Assembly: GCA_002633005.1 (NCBI GenBank)
Contig: NMRA01000025.1
Coordinates: 7,757 to 71,756 of the forward strand
Length of the DNA stretch: 64,000 bases
Direction of reading: 5' to 3'
Source: Phoronis australis
Taxonomy: Eukaryota > Phoronida > Phoronidae
The translations under genes were made by a program, and so were the position numbers. Shown here piece by piece: positions 31,818 to 46,800 of the stretch (within the stretch, counting starts at the first letter, position 1; every line of letters begins with the position of its first letter). Below the pieces are notes generated by a model, which saw nothing but the letters and a program-made list of their open reading frames with translations, was not told where the DNA came from and did no database searches.

Positions 31818-34800
31818 CTGAAACAAAAAAGTAAAAGCCTGGAATAAGTCGTGGGAGCCAGATTTAGTTGTCCAAGAAAGATGTCAGATGTTAAACTATT
31901 TAGTAACTGAATTCACACGTTCATCAGTCATTGTTCAGAGATCCTAATAGGTGACATTTCATATTGGTGCTCTCTATACTAATGAGAGCACAGAAGTGAC
32001 TTCCGATTACCGAGCCCAGTTCACATTTGTACAGAAATGCCATTGCTACATAGTGGTTCATTAATTTAAAAACAGAGGACTAAATTCCACTTGTAGCCCT
32101 CCAATTGTTTGAAAAGTTAATAAGTTCACTAAATTTAGTGTAACTTTTTGACACTGGCTGCGATCACTATTTACCAACTTTACCAGCGGCAACCACTGGC
32201 TTTGTTGTCCATTCTTCTTCTCAGTGGGAAATGTGTGGAATATGATGTCCTTTATCCATTGGTATTTCTAAAGGTTTGCCTTTTTTCGTAAGTACATCTC
32301 ACTGCATATCAGTGGAAATTTGCTGGCATTATGATACAGGAAAGGTGTTAAAATGCTGCTTATATCAGCCGGTAGAAACCTACTGTTCCCATTGCATAGA
32401 TCTGTAGGTGGCACTGAACGACTCTCCACCAAAGACCAGATCGCCATCTGGAGGGTTAGTGAATTTCAATACAGCGCGCCTATTTCGAAAGTCAGCTTTT
32501 GTCACAATCTTCCCAAACAATAAAAACAATTTTTGTGTTTGATCACTTGTGCCTCCAACCACTAAATGCTTTCATAAGTTGTGAATAGTGACTGTTATTG
32601 AGACCTTAGAGGCAAATTGTGACAATTTAGGTAGTGACAGCGAGCCCAAATGATCATAGTTCAAAAATTTAGGTCTCTACACACCTGGAATTGAAGACGA
32701 AGTGACGAGTAAAATGAAGAGAAAGCAGCGTCCCTTTATATTACTGGATAAAACAGCCCAGTTTAACATGGACTGTGTTAGGAAATCATTTAGAAAATTT
32801 GGTACATAATTCCTAAACATGTGTTGCCCATATCTGGTAGGCAAGCTGCATTAAAATAAATGGCTGGTCCCTAATAAACGTATATCTCAATTACAATCCA
32901 GGACTGGGATCTAATCTTTTGAAATCAGTTTTGTACTTTAATATACAATCAAGACACGTGTCTACAATTCTGTTGTGAAGTTCACTGTGGTTTACTTGAA
33001 TGACTTTCTAATCCTAGTTTGCACTTGTGATTTAAGTCTGAACTCGAAATTTTGAGCTAATTCACTCAAAATCTTGAGCTTTTTATTAAACTTTAAAGCT
33101 TAAATCTAGGGGTCATCAAATCCGAACTTGGACTAGAAACTTAATCCACATAAACCATAACGTACTTGAGCACTACAGCAGACACTTATCTTGAGGTCAT
33201 ATTAAAGCAGGATGGAAAATGTCAATAATAATTTAGAGTTCGGTTTTGAGTACAAAGATTAGGCCCAGGACTTACAATTACAATAAACTAACAGGGTATG
33301 CAGCGCAATTATGAGCTTGGGGCTGTTTTGGCATAAGTGCCCAATAAATACTGGTCTCTCACTCTGGGGTACATTTCAAATTACTACACAACAGTTTGTC
33401 TGTTGTCCCACCTGTGTAATCTTGTGCTGCGTGACCAGGCTGTCGGACATCACCACACTTTTCATATTGCTGGTCATAAGGACTCAAGGCCTGAACTGTA
33501 TTCATCATAAGAAGGATTACTCCAATACTGATGGCTTGGCTGAAACAACAGTCCAAAATCAACCACTAGACTAAATGCAATTATAGTACATTTTTATTCA
33601 GTATTCTTCCCAATCAAAATATGCCTAGTAAAATCTGTTTTGTTCTTAAAAATGAAATATGTCGAGACCCGGTAAAATTAGACACTGTAGAAACAGAAAA
33701 AACATGTGCAACACCTAATGAAGAGCCACACCCATTAAGGCTTGAAAGCTAGTGTTTTTAATAATAATGGTCATTATTATATTTTTACCACATTTTAAAT
33801 TGCTTTCTACCCGTTACTACATTGTTTTGATCTTGGCACTTTCTGTGTTGAACAGATACCATGAAACACCACTTTGAAGACTTTAGATTCAATGCAGCAA
33901 AATGAAGGTATTCAGCCTGAGAAAGATGACACATTTGGCAATTATTTTTGTGCGAAAAAACTGAAGGATTTCCTTGCGTCTCCGAAACTCTGATCTCTGA
34001 ACTTGAAAAGGACATATTTGAAAAATGATAAGGCAAACAAAACTGGTTAAATACAGGACATCTTTATTCCATTCCGTTTGTATCCTCGCAACATAGCTCG
34101 ACACTCAACAGAACATTGGTAAAGCAACTGACCAAGAGGCATGATTAAAAAGACAATACGGCATACACTAAAGAGCTGCTAGGAAATATTAAGGGAACAT
34201 TGCCTAGATATGTTAATTTTTTTTTCAGATAAACCTCCATCAGTTCATACCATGGCTAGCAGGATTGCCCAGTACCAGAGCCTTCTAACACTCTTCGGCA
34301 ACATTAAATCCTATTAGGCCATTGTATTTCACTTAGGTTTGGAGCCGGAGTTTACACCAAAAGAAGTAACATATTACTACGCAGCGTTCAGCTGTCAAAA
34401 TTTTAAGATACCCGGACAGGTTTCCTTTCTTTTCACTATTTTAGAAATGAGTCCGATCATTCAAACAATGTGATTGCATCAGGCAAGGAGCACTATGTAA
34501 ATCAGACGGGCATGCATTTACGCTTTTACTATTTTCATAAAAAATGGAAGTCAGTGTTATTCAATGTTGGTGGCACACTTTAAAAAGGAAGTCTTCGAGT
34601 ATTTAAAAATTGAAAACATTTTATTTATTTCACAATTAATCTAAAATTCGAAGATTTTAATAACAGATGGGCCCCTATAGTACTTTTATTTTGAGGCAGC
34701 TTAAATGACCCCCACCACAAGTGTGCATGTGGGTATGTATGTGGGTATGTACTATGCGGGTATGATCAATGTTTTCTCTTCATTTTCACGTTTGTTAAAG

Positions 34801-37800
34801 TATTCTGTTTAATAAAAAATAGAAAAAATATGTTGGCGACCATTTTATTGTCGTACCAATGGAAATTCAACGGGTGTGAACTAATGTTAATGTTAATGTT
34901 GAAGAAATAATGCTGCCACGTTAGACTAACATCATTTGAGCTGCGTATGTTTTGACTATATTCATTTGCATCAAACTCACTTCATGACATTTTTATGACC
35001 AAACAACATATTAATCTTCAAAGTTCATGAGTAAACTTTTTAACTGTAAACTCTAGATGTGAACTTTCTGACATTTTTCAAGTCATTGTCTTATCGGTGA
35101 TCGGCTTATGAATGTTAAAAGTAATGACTAAAAATGCCTAAGACCAACATTAAAGAAAATGTTACATAGTACTGGAATGTGAAAGATTTCACGACCTGAG
35201 CTACAATTTGTTTGACAAAATATTAAGCTTCCATGAACTCTACTAGCATGTTTTCTTACTAATGCCAAGAATATTTGTATCTCGGTTGTAGCGCGTTCAT
35301 TATGGTTATGAGGGACCCTAGAAAAATGTCCAAATTTGGCAAAATTCAGAGCTGCAACATATCTCAGAAACTCTCACATACAATACTTTATGCACTGTTC
35401 TCCAAAATGCATTGTGATTTGTTTTTAAAATCCTCCATTTTTGCATGATAGGCAATTAAGTACTAGTCCACGAGAGCACCAGCCATGAGCGGCAAGGTGG
35501 GGGTCAGCCGATTTTCACCAAATTTGGCACATAGGTAGTCCTATGGGATCTATAAACAGCGGTCAAATATTTCCTCAAAATATTGCGTTTTTCTAAAGTT
35601 ATAGGCTCAAACACATTTTACGGCTTCGCAGCCAAAATGTTGACAAAACATGTTACTTTCATTTCATAAAATAAAAACTTTGTCAGCCAGTTTATTAGTT
35701 ATATATTTTGGCACCTCAAATGTACTAAAATGAGAAATTTTCATATAACTGAAATCTATGCGTGAGCACCGTAAAATCCGATTGTCCTTCATGTTTTTCG
35801 ATATTTTGCAACAAGTTAGTTCCTCCTGAATGTTTTGAACGTTTTACTACTGATCACTTAGGGCTATAGTACCCCTAAATACCATACATGGCTCCATTTT
35901 GTAAAAAGCCGATTATGTCCTCCACAGTGAACAGGGTTAGACATGAACTCGACAAATGTAGGTTACATGTATTTTGATTTACAGTTGTTTTACTTTGCAA
36001 TTTCCTCATGGGTATTTCTTCACACATATTCAAGTCAGATTTTCTGTTGATCAAATGTTCATGTAATGCATTGTAATATCAAATGAATGACAAGTTAGGT
36101 TGCATGACCGCAATTTTTCCCACGACTTAAAACAAAAGACCGCAGAAATTTTCCTGACGAAATACCGGGTTTGCAGTTCTGTAAAAACATTCGAATGACA
36201 AGACAAACTCCACCACTGTCCATGGCAACTCGTCGCATGTTTTTCACCCATCGGTCCTATCATTGTTTTCCTTTGTTGTGTCATTGTTAGATGTAACAAC
36301 ACAGGTCGCATGGATATAGAACCTTGCGTACATCAGACCGTTGCCGATAAGTGCTCGTCATTATATCTTTATTATAACAACGGGAACAATGAAGATGCTA
36401 ATCTATTGTTCTCTATGCGACCAAGTTTCCCGTGGATGACCACAGAAGAGGAATCCCAAAGTATCCACAAACAATGACCACGCACCTTAGTAACTATTAC
36501 CGCGCACACGAATCCTTTCCGTGGAACCTAAACACCAAATTTTTATATCCGTGTATTGTGTTGTATTGCTCATGGTACGGGTTCAGACTCTGTTGTATTA
36601 AGATTCCAGTCCCCAACCCTGTAATATGTAGTTTGAGTAAAATTTCTAGACAATGCAGGTTTATGGATTTATTCTCCTTCAAATGAAGAGTAAAAATCAA
36701 ATTCTGCACAGGTTTTTTAAAAGTAATCACTTATTGGAAGATCACACATCTAAAAAATAAAACAATGTTTGACAATTTTATTCATTATCTTATTTGAAAA
36801 TTGCCTACCTCACAGACAACTCATCTAAGTTGAAAATATTCCTTGTGAAAAAATATAAAATACCAACCAGAGACTTGTGTACTACAAAATATGTTTTCGT
36901 AATACAATGCAAAGATAACTGTACAGTCAAAAGTGCAAATGTTATGACTCTAATAAAAAATTGCCTTCTAGATCTTTTCAACACTCTAATTGCTACAGGA
37001 CAGAGTCAACCACACAAAGCTCATAAAGTCAGGGAATTACATTTAAGGTGATGTAGTCTCACTGCGAAAAAGTGATTTCGCAATATCGCTGACAACACTG
37101 GAAATCTCTTCTTCACAAACTTGAGGTAGCTGTATTTACCACATCAATGTTCTTATCAAAACTAACCACCACAAAATGAAAAATTGGCTTGTCGGTTCCA
37201 ATTAGGCAGCATTTTACAATGAAATGGTCATGAAAAAATACTTTTGCAACATGGTTTGCATTACAATTGCCCTACGATTACAGTTGTACATACATACTAG
37301 ACCAGTAACAAAATTACCCATGGGAACCATAAAATGGTCAATTCGCCAAAAAAACAAGGAGCCACCAGAGCTAATGTGCCAATACTTTTCAGTACTGCAA
37401 CAAAAAATCATTTGAAGTGGACATAAACTCGCCTAAAATCACATAAAACAACTTTTGATTTAGATATTTTACCATCACGAAATAGGTATTACTTCCAGGT
37501 CACTTTTGAGCAATTTCAGAACTTTGAAAGATCTGGCAATATGCAATTGCTAGAGACCAGACTAATAGTGTGTGATTTTATACACACAGCATGGTCTCAA
37601 GGAATAGCAAACTGTCAATTCGCTATAATTCCAGAAATCACTTCCCATCTGGATAAGGAACAAACTGAGCAAAGTTTATAGAGGTAAATGGTCTAAATCA
37701 AAACTTATTACCTCCTGGACAGAATATGGGTTTACAACCCAGGCAGAAAGATAAGTTAACAAAACCAGCCTAACTGCAACAGGGTCTCAAATTTCAGTAA

Positions 37801-40800
37801 TATATACCCATTTACAAACAAAAATCTATAATGTTAAATAAAATGCGGAAACATAAATTCAGATCAATTACGCATCTTCAAGGAAAAGGAATAGTACAGT
37901 GGTCAGAAATCATCTAAATGTGATGGCGACACTGAGAAATCCTGTCAGACCAAAAAATCCAGTGGCTAAACAAAATGAACAATGTACCATTACCATGTGG
38001 CCCAGGATCATAATCCGTGCCTGGACAAAAATTCAGTCTTAGACTAGGTAAATTTTAGATTTGTGCTGTTCACACAAGCAGTTCTGGTGCAAACAAAGCT
38101 TGCGACAACACACAAGCCTACTTCCCTACACAGCTGTGCTGATACAATAATGCCCCCACTGGATTTAGCAGATCAGCCAGAGTATTTACAGGTCCAGCCA
38201 CTGTACTGTTTCCTCCCTTTGAATTTTTACAATGCTACATCCTTGACAATCGCAGATTGCCTCTTTCTATGCATACTCCACTTCCTCTGTCCCAGTTTCC
38301 CCACATTTGCTGAAAGTGGCCTATCTCAACAAATTACTTTGGACCTGTTGTGGTATAAGCCAGTAATCTTTGGCAAATGCTTTTTCCCCAACTCGTTCCT
38401 CAAGCTACAAATTCTCTTTGACATATCTTCTGGGAGTAGACTTTTCGGCCTCTCTCTAGCCCCCTCACTTAGTTGTCCAGAAGGGTACCTTCTTGCTGGT
38501 TGTGAACTTTTCCATACCCAACCTTTACTAATAATCGGCAAGTCTCCAACTTCAGCAGAAGCCACTTCTTCAGCATAAGCCTTTCCTGATTCCTAAAATT
38601 GTATTAATGAAAAATTAAACATATTAAATTTAATGTGGCCATTTCGGCTCACAAAATATGAATACCAAGCTAAAGTGAAGGCACCAATATTTTTTACGGC
38701 TTTAGCATGTTTAATTAACTTCATAATTGCAGAAAATCATTGGTAGACAAAACATACTCCCTAGTCTCTAAAAGTAGTTCATGGGCAGAAGTCATGTTTC
38801 ACATTTGGTGGTTGTTATGAAAAGTTATGATGACTACCTATTTTCTATGCCAATGTATACATGTAGTTGCATAAACATCAACACATTTGAATAAGATATG
38901 ATTAAGCAATAAGGCCCAAGTTATAAGCAATCACGGTGTGTCAATAAAAGTATTTTTGCATGAATGACGTGCTTCTAAAAATATTAATCAGGGTCAGACC
39001 CTGGAGTTTAGTGATTCCTACCTGAGCTCACACGAAGCAGGACGTTGAACCTTGACTTAACGTCTTTGGTCATTTTTCAGACCTCTATCAGATTTCTCCT
39101 CTAGTGTGCAGTGGATGTTCTAAGTGTCTTTGGCGACGACAATATATCTCGAGTGTTGTAACGATGATTCGGGCAAGTGATCCTAACATGGTAAATTATG
39201 TAGCTCCTGCTGCACACAGTGCCTCCGAGGCAGACACTGAGACAGACTACTCAGGAGGACACGTTCCACCTCCACATCAGCTCCACGTACTCTTATAAGG
39301 TGCTCAAATGTCTCGCTCTATACCTTGTGCATTTCCCTAGAGTTTCCAAAGTTGTTTCTCTCCCCAATTTGTAGAAATACCACATTTGATGCGACTGGCA
39401 GTGCCAGATAAATAGATAAATTCGCAAACCCGCACTTTACGTCAGCCATCATTCAACTCACGCATTGTAAGCTTTAGTTTGGTATTCAGACGAATTGGAT
39501 GAACAAATTTAGAATAATTTCATATTTTATTGGGAAATTTTAGTGTCCTTAAAATTAATTAAAAACATTTAAGCAAACCAATTGTATTAATTGTTGTATT
39601 ATACCACGGCATATTAATGCGTAGAAACGGCGCACAACTAGTGACTGGTTTAACATGACAAATACACATACGCGGTCTGAAAATAGTGAAATTCAGACAC
39701 CTATTACCAAGCCTGCCTGAAGCGCTGACAAAGTTTTTATTGTATTAATTTCAAGGGCATGGAGTCTTCTACATGTCCATGTTATTATTTTTAGTTTTCT
39801 TGCGGGGGCAGCTTTGCTATAAGGGTACAGCTTACTGCTGGTTTTTCACAAGACGGAAATGTACCTCCACAGAAACAGTTGCAGTGTTACCATGGTAACC
39901 GATATTGCAGTGTCGGTGCCGTTTTTACTGACATTGGTCATGAACCTATCATGTGATATCAAAATTGTTCAGAGACGATTCTGTTTGAAGCAGAAACTGG
40001 AGTAGAAAATTTGGTCAAAAATGACTCATTCCACAACAAGAAATTGCCTCATTTTGCCCCCAAGAACACTTCCCATGTATCTCCTAAACCACCAAACTTT
40101 GTGGTGTCATACTTCATCCATTTCTCTCGTCCCTAATGTGATTTATCAGACTAAACATGGATCTGAATGGTTGATCCCCCACCTTGCCGCTTGTTGGCTG
40201 TACAGTGGTCGGTGGATCCGTGGACTGATACTTAAAACACAGGACTTTTATGAGCTTTTTTGAAAAAACTAAAAGATGCATAAAATGGTATTTAGAACTG
40301 TAACAGCATTCCTTAGACTTCATCTTGAACATTTACATTTCAATTAACCAACTTATTGATACCAATGTTTTGCCATGAATACACCTTTCATTTTCGGGAA
40401 ATTTGATTAGAAAGAGTGACATGTTCAAGTGACCCAATTAATGACAGACTGGTAAAAATTACAAATCTTAAGTCTTTCTACTTTCAGAAAACAAATACTT
40501 TTACAGACCGTTTAAAGTTTTGTAGATATTTGGCTAAATATACAGATATGTTGATAAGGTCCTACATGAACTTAAGGACACCATAGTTATGACTGGAAAA
40601 TGTTACACTCAAAATCTGCATTTTGTCTTGTATGGCAGGCTAAAAACAATTGAATGGGGGTTTTTACTAACAATCATTATCACAATAGGAGTCTATTTCA
40701 TTTGCCAATTCAAGTCACAAGCTTACGTGCACCATCATTTGAATTCTCAGTTTTAGCATTGGCCAACCCCATGCCCCAATAAACGCTGAAGCATTTTCTT

Positions 40801-43800
40801 GTGTCCCTGATTGTTTCGATGTTCTTGTTGGTAACGGAAACAGAATCCTATCACAATATGAAATATTATGAGAATTTTAAAATTGTATTTTTGTTATTTA
40901 AGCCAGCTCAACAGGGCAAAATTAAGCTTTAATTGTGAGTCACTGAACAAGAATTGGGTTGCTAGACAACAGGCAGTGGGCCTCATTAGTATAGTACCAT
41001 GTACGACTTGGTTGACATGAAACCAAATGGTTTATTAGCATGTGGTCGCAGGTTGTACGAAATTGTTAGACGGGCTGAATATGACCCACAGGCCATAGGT
41101 GGCCAAACTTTGCTATAGCACTCATTATGAAACACTTTCATCAACTCACCTTATAGTCAGCAGGAGCCCAGCGCTGGTACCCTCTGCGACAGGATACGTG
41201 ATCTCAACTCCCACCTCAAGGCATAGAGGGTAAACAGCAAAACCAAAGAAGCCAAACATGGACACAGATATGGCGATGAGTGCATTTTGTTCTCTCAACC
41301 GAGACACCTTAACAAACAGACAGTATGAACCATTATCAAGTCTCATTTAAGTAGACAGTGGGTAATTATGATAAGAGTTAGGCACTGATTACTAGATAGG
41401 AATATTTTGCTTTTTCTTCAAATAAAAAGAAAACAGATTGAATAAAATTTCAATGCTTCGCAAAACTCTAGAAATTTTCAGTGACTGAAAGCAGCTTTAA
41501 GAAAACTTAAAGGCCAAGTGCAGACAAAAAGCTATGAGCAAACTGCCTCAAGTGAAGGCAAGCTCGATGTAGGTGACCTCCAAACACTGAGGACAATTCT
41601 TAGTGAAATATGCCAGTTGGACTACTCCATTCAATTGTTGTCTTATTTCCACTGCTTGAATTGAAAAGAGCAAAGGATAAATTTCAAAAATTATTTTGTA
41701 TAATGCGTCACATTCATAACAGAATCTTCGCAGAGGGGTGCCATTATGATGAAGCAGGGGTGAATGGTTATATACATTTCATAGAAGCATTTTGGCATCT
41801 CATCTTGCCCATACAATGTGAAGAGTTGAGCTTGTGAGATGAGAACTCAAACAAGTTAGAGATTCGCCTCACTGCCTCGGGAGAGAAAATCTGAACGCTT
41901 TACTTGGTGCTAAAACAAGAAAGTCATTATAAACATTCCATGTTTGGAATACACACAACTCAATTCTTTCGACAAACATGTGAAGGCTACAACTACATTT
42001 GATGAACCAGACCATACCTGTTCATTAAATAATTGATTTGGTACCAGGAAGTTTGGTCTAGATGTACAATTTAGTAGGTTGTTTAGGGGGTGTAGTGTAC
42101 CAGTACCAAAATTACTTACAGTACAACACAGTGTGATTGTTGAGTTCTGTAAATGATAAGATACACATTGTGTGGTTAGGAAGCAAATATACCTTAGTAT
42201 ATTAAACTAGAAATGATTTGCATCGTTCATTAGAAGTACTTACCAGAGAGAAAAAGATGGCTCCAATGCCAGCCAGACAGAAGCATATCTTGATGACTAT
42301 GTCAAACATCTTGGTATAGTCAACTATAACCCCAGCGATACCAGCCCCAACGATACCCACACCAATAAGCAGCGCACCGCACAATCCTGCAAAACCCTGG
42401 AAAGGCAACAGGTCAAACTGAAGCACCAGCAAAAATGAAGAAAGAGATCTCTTGTCATAATGGCAGATGACTTTATCCTCATAAAAACAGTTAATAGATT
42501 GCACCTCTTGGTATCAGTAGGCCAATAATACAACAAAAAGGCCTGGTTCAAAGAAGCCTTCTGATCAAAAAGGACACGACACCTGTTAGTCACCAACTAT
42601 ACCCTGCTGGCCAACTAGGCTGACAGCTGTGCATTCCACTTACGTCATCGTATCCTCGGGCACAAAGCATCTGCTCCAATAAAGTAGTGACCGCAGTGAA
42701 AGCACCCACGCCTACTCCAAAACACACAGCCAACACCCAGTATGTCTTGTTCTTTACAACCTGCAGAATCATGTAAAATACCATTTTGTGGAAAATTTAA
42801 GCTCATCTGCTGTAAAACCCCAAGGCATACCAAGAATGTATATTAGAAACATTTTACTCTTAACTTTATTCAACACAGTTTGCAAATGGTGAGTGGAACT
42901 GATGTGATTTCTGTCAGTTGCAAATTGTAGTCAGACATTCAAACACAATGCCTTAATATGCATTCACTTTTGTGCCAATAGTACACACATAATTATAGAG
43001 ACGTACAACTCAAGCGTTGTTTGATCGAGGGATCGGTGAGCATTTTACAAAAATATGTAGCTACATCTCTCACAATACAGAATTGTGCAGCAATCAATGA
43101 CATGCATACTAGATGATTGTGACACGACAACAAATAAGTGAAATGGCTTCTGGCAAATGCTTTGGTCACTTAAATGTCATGTATTCACCTCACACTGCCT
43201 CAGCTTTAAATAGTAAAAAGTTGTCTTAGTCAGAGCCAGACAGTGCAGCCTATCAGGCAGATCACCATATCAATGCATAAGTCAATATCACCAGCTGAGA
43301 TTCACCAATGATCATTTAAAGTCGTGGAACTTGTAGGCTAATTCGTTATCACTGTGACTGCTCGGCCAAATTAGTTAGGAACACAGCATATAGCGACGAC
43401 GTGAATATGAAGTAGGTTGAAAATTGCCAAATGTTTTTAAGAACTTTTGTGGGGAAAATGATCTGCCACAAATCACTGAACCGTGTCCAGTGATAATTGT
43501 GACACAGTGCCGTAGGATCAACATGACTGAGGCAGGAGTCAGTGGTAACCATGACATTTATGATAGAGACAGGAGTCAGTGGTAACCATGACATTTATGA
43601 CTGAGACAGGAGTCAGTTGTAACCATGACATTTATGACTGAGGCAGGAGTCAGTGGTAACCATGACATTTATGATAGAGACAGGAATCAGTGATAACCAT
43701 GACATTTATGACTGAGACAGGAATCAGTGGTAACCATGAAATTTATGCCCATGAGGTCAATTTGTGTGTGCTTTCATGCATATAGTGTCTAACTTTTACG

Positions 43801-46800
43801 CCAAAAATATAAGAACTGCAATAAGGTGAGATCTGGTGAGACTTTTATCCCAACTGAGACACAACACTTAGTTCATAATAGACATCCATAAACTTACTAA
43901 ACACATTCAGTCAATTTTAAATAATTTTGTGTGATGGGACGTTAATAACTGTACGCTTGTTCTTATGCTTATTTAGTTATAATTGTTCAGTTATTCTTAT
44001 GCTAATGTCTTTGTTGCGTCTCAGTGCGCCTTTGTTACGTGGGCATGCGGGCGCGACTGTATGTGTCAGGCACTTCGCTAGTGACAGGCTTAGGAGAAAG
44101 GTGTTTCCTTCCTTTGCCTATATGGAATTGAGCGTTATCATTGTGTAACTGAACTGAAATGTAAGCGTGATGAGGTGAAATACTCATTGTTGGTGTTCAC
44201 TGGAGACTTGCTCTGCTACATTTGATAGAAGCCATATGAATGAATAGTAATCTATCAGAAAAACTTTTTGAACTTTCATAGGTATGCAATGAGTCAGATC
44301 AGCCGTCACATTGTCACAGAGCTGACCAAGAGATATGTCTCTCCCAACAACACAATGCATGCAGCCAAACTGAGGGAAAAGAACTACTCTACAGTTCCTG
44401 CTTGAAGTGCTCCAAATTAGTGAAGATAATACACACTTAAGAGTTGGATTAGGTAGTACACAGCTATGACAACAGCTCCTTAACTCTGAATCGCGATCGA
44501 TTTCTGTCTCCCTACCTGCAGAGAAAGACTACCTTTGTGCCTTAGTATGAACCATTCAGTGACACTCAGAAGTCAAGCACAAGATTCACTGATTAGAAGT
44601 AAGGTTCTGGATTCCATTTTTAAGACATTGATCTTTGTAAATTATTGTTAGCAAGAAAGTAATAGACCCTATGTCTTCCCAATTGTACATGTCTCACAAG
44701 TTCTTCAGCACTTCAATTCTCCCATGTTAAAACATTTGGCGTACAACCGTATCAAAACATTTAAATTAAGACTTAGACCTCATTATTGTTTTAACAATAA
44801 CTTTCATTTGGACAATGTCAGAACAGTGTGCGATTGCATAATCCTCACAGACCTTTTTAACACCCTTTAGGAATGACTCCGAGTCCTCAGCGGCACTTGC
44901 TGTGGGCGGTGTAGGAGGACTACTTTTACATACACCAAATGTGGCCAGCAACATTACAGCACCAGCAGGCACACAGTAGGCGATCAACTGTAACAATAAT
45001 GAAGCATATACAGAATAAGCAAGACACACTTCGTGGCAATAGTCAATTACAGGGCTCTGGATTTTGAGAACCAGTTTGATGCCCGTTATTAAGTGGACAA
45101 ATCTGGTTCACAAAATGCAAAACCTCTCCCGGCCTGTAAGTGATTACTCATTTCTTACTGTAGACTGTAAAGCACCCAGGCAACACAAACCTCCACGGCA
45201 CCACCGCAATTCCCCCATAATGCCATTGCACCAGGTTGCTCAGTTATTGTTGGTTTCGGAATAGATTTTGAATATATGGAAGCATCCCCTACGCATGTGG
45301 ACAAGAATCCCCAGGGATGGCTTAAGATGCACTCGGGTACTCCGCAATATTTTTGACTGGAGGGGTTCACCTGGAAAATTAGGATACCCAACCATTTAAA
45401 GAATGGAATCGGAAAAGGGAGCTTCCATGAAAAAGTTGCCCTTTCTTAAGGTTTTGTTCCAGAAACAGAACCCTTTTGCTGGTATTAATTCCATAAAGTA
45501 ATTAACCCAGAACTTTAACTGGGATTCTCCAACACATATTTTTAAGCTGAAATTGAACAGATGCTGTCAAAAATGAGTACATCTTTAACAAAAACGATTT
45601 TAAAATATAGCAACATTAACTTTTCTGTAGATTTGTGTAGTTGCGAAAAGGAACCCTTTTCGTAGAGTTTCAAATTCTCTACTGGAACCCTTTTGTAGGT
45701 AATTGGGTAGGAAAAGACACCCTTTCATAAGATTTTGTCAAAAAGTCACTCTTCTGAGCAGCACCTACCTCTTCTATGGGAGTACCTCAGGATGACACAA
45801 AATGCAATTAACAAAATTATACATAAAATAAATTGTGCTTCTAGTACTATCCCAACAGGTTCACAACACCCCCCTGATGATACAGACTAGTACAGTCACA
45901 CAAATGCGTTTCCAGTACTTACACATAAATGTGCTACCAGTACTTGCTGACCAGTTTCACAACACATAAAAAGTGCCCGTGAATGTTGGATGTTATTTGT
46001 GGGGTTACAACAGATGTATGACTTGTGAAAACTAAATACAGTTTCAGTTTCACATCAATACCATTTCAGGTATATAATACACGTAGTTCACTACCAAGGA
46101 TAGCTGCCAATCTGAAGTTATTACTACCACAAATGTCCTTACCATTGTCCCAACATCTTCACTGTTTTTTACAATAGAGGGTGATATAACATTGGCCAAT
46201 AGGATCCCCAGAGGATTGGCTGAAAAGGAAATACAACGAATCTGAGTAAAATGCAGCTGCAGATGCAAAGGGCATCACAGTACTTGGACCCGTTCCAAAA
46301 TTAATGTTAGCTGATATCTTCTTAGCAGGAACACATTTGCTAATTTTCATAATGATCCTTTAAGTACTTGGCAGAGAGATGGATGTAAAAAAACAGACTC
46401 GCATATTGGTAATTGGATCTGTATGAAGGTCTTCCTCAACTGTCATCAGTTTCACAGGAATACCTCTGCCAATATTCATGAAGATCCTCCTAAGCGTTTT
46501 GGAGACACAGCATCGATCACTGGATGCCAGATGACTGGACACCCGAACACCCAGACAGAGATGACAGCAGTACACACCCATATAATTAATGCGGGTGGGC
46601 ACATGAAAATCAAATCGGTTCTCCAAGTTAGCATATTTCCTGAGAAGTACCAAAACAAGTGCCTGCTTGCATTGACATTCACAATCTGCCTACAATACAA
46701 GACATTATTCAGACAAAATGACCCAGAAGTTCCCGTCATGAAAGCTGAGTGCAAGCCGAGTTCATTGTCAGAGTAGTATTCCTTAGTCACTGAGAATGAA

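Noticed and set aside
38063-38578. 171-codon open reading frame on the plus strand
   Set aside because: No recognised domain, no plausible splice context, lies in an SLC49A3 intron. The open reverse frame is equally unrecognised.
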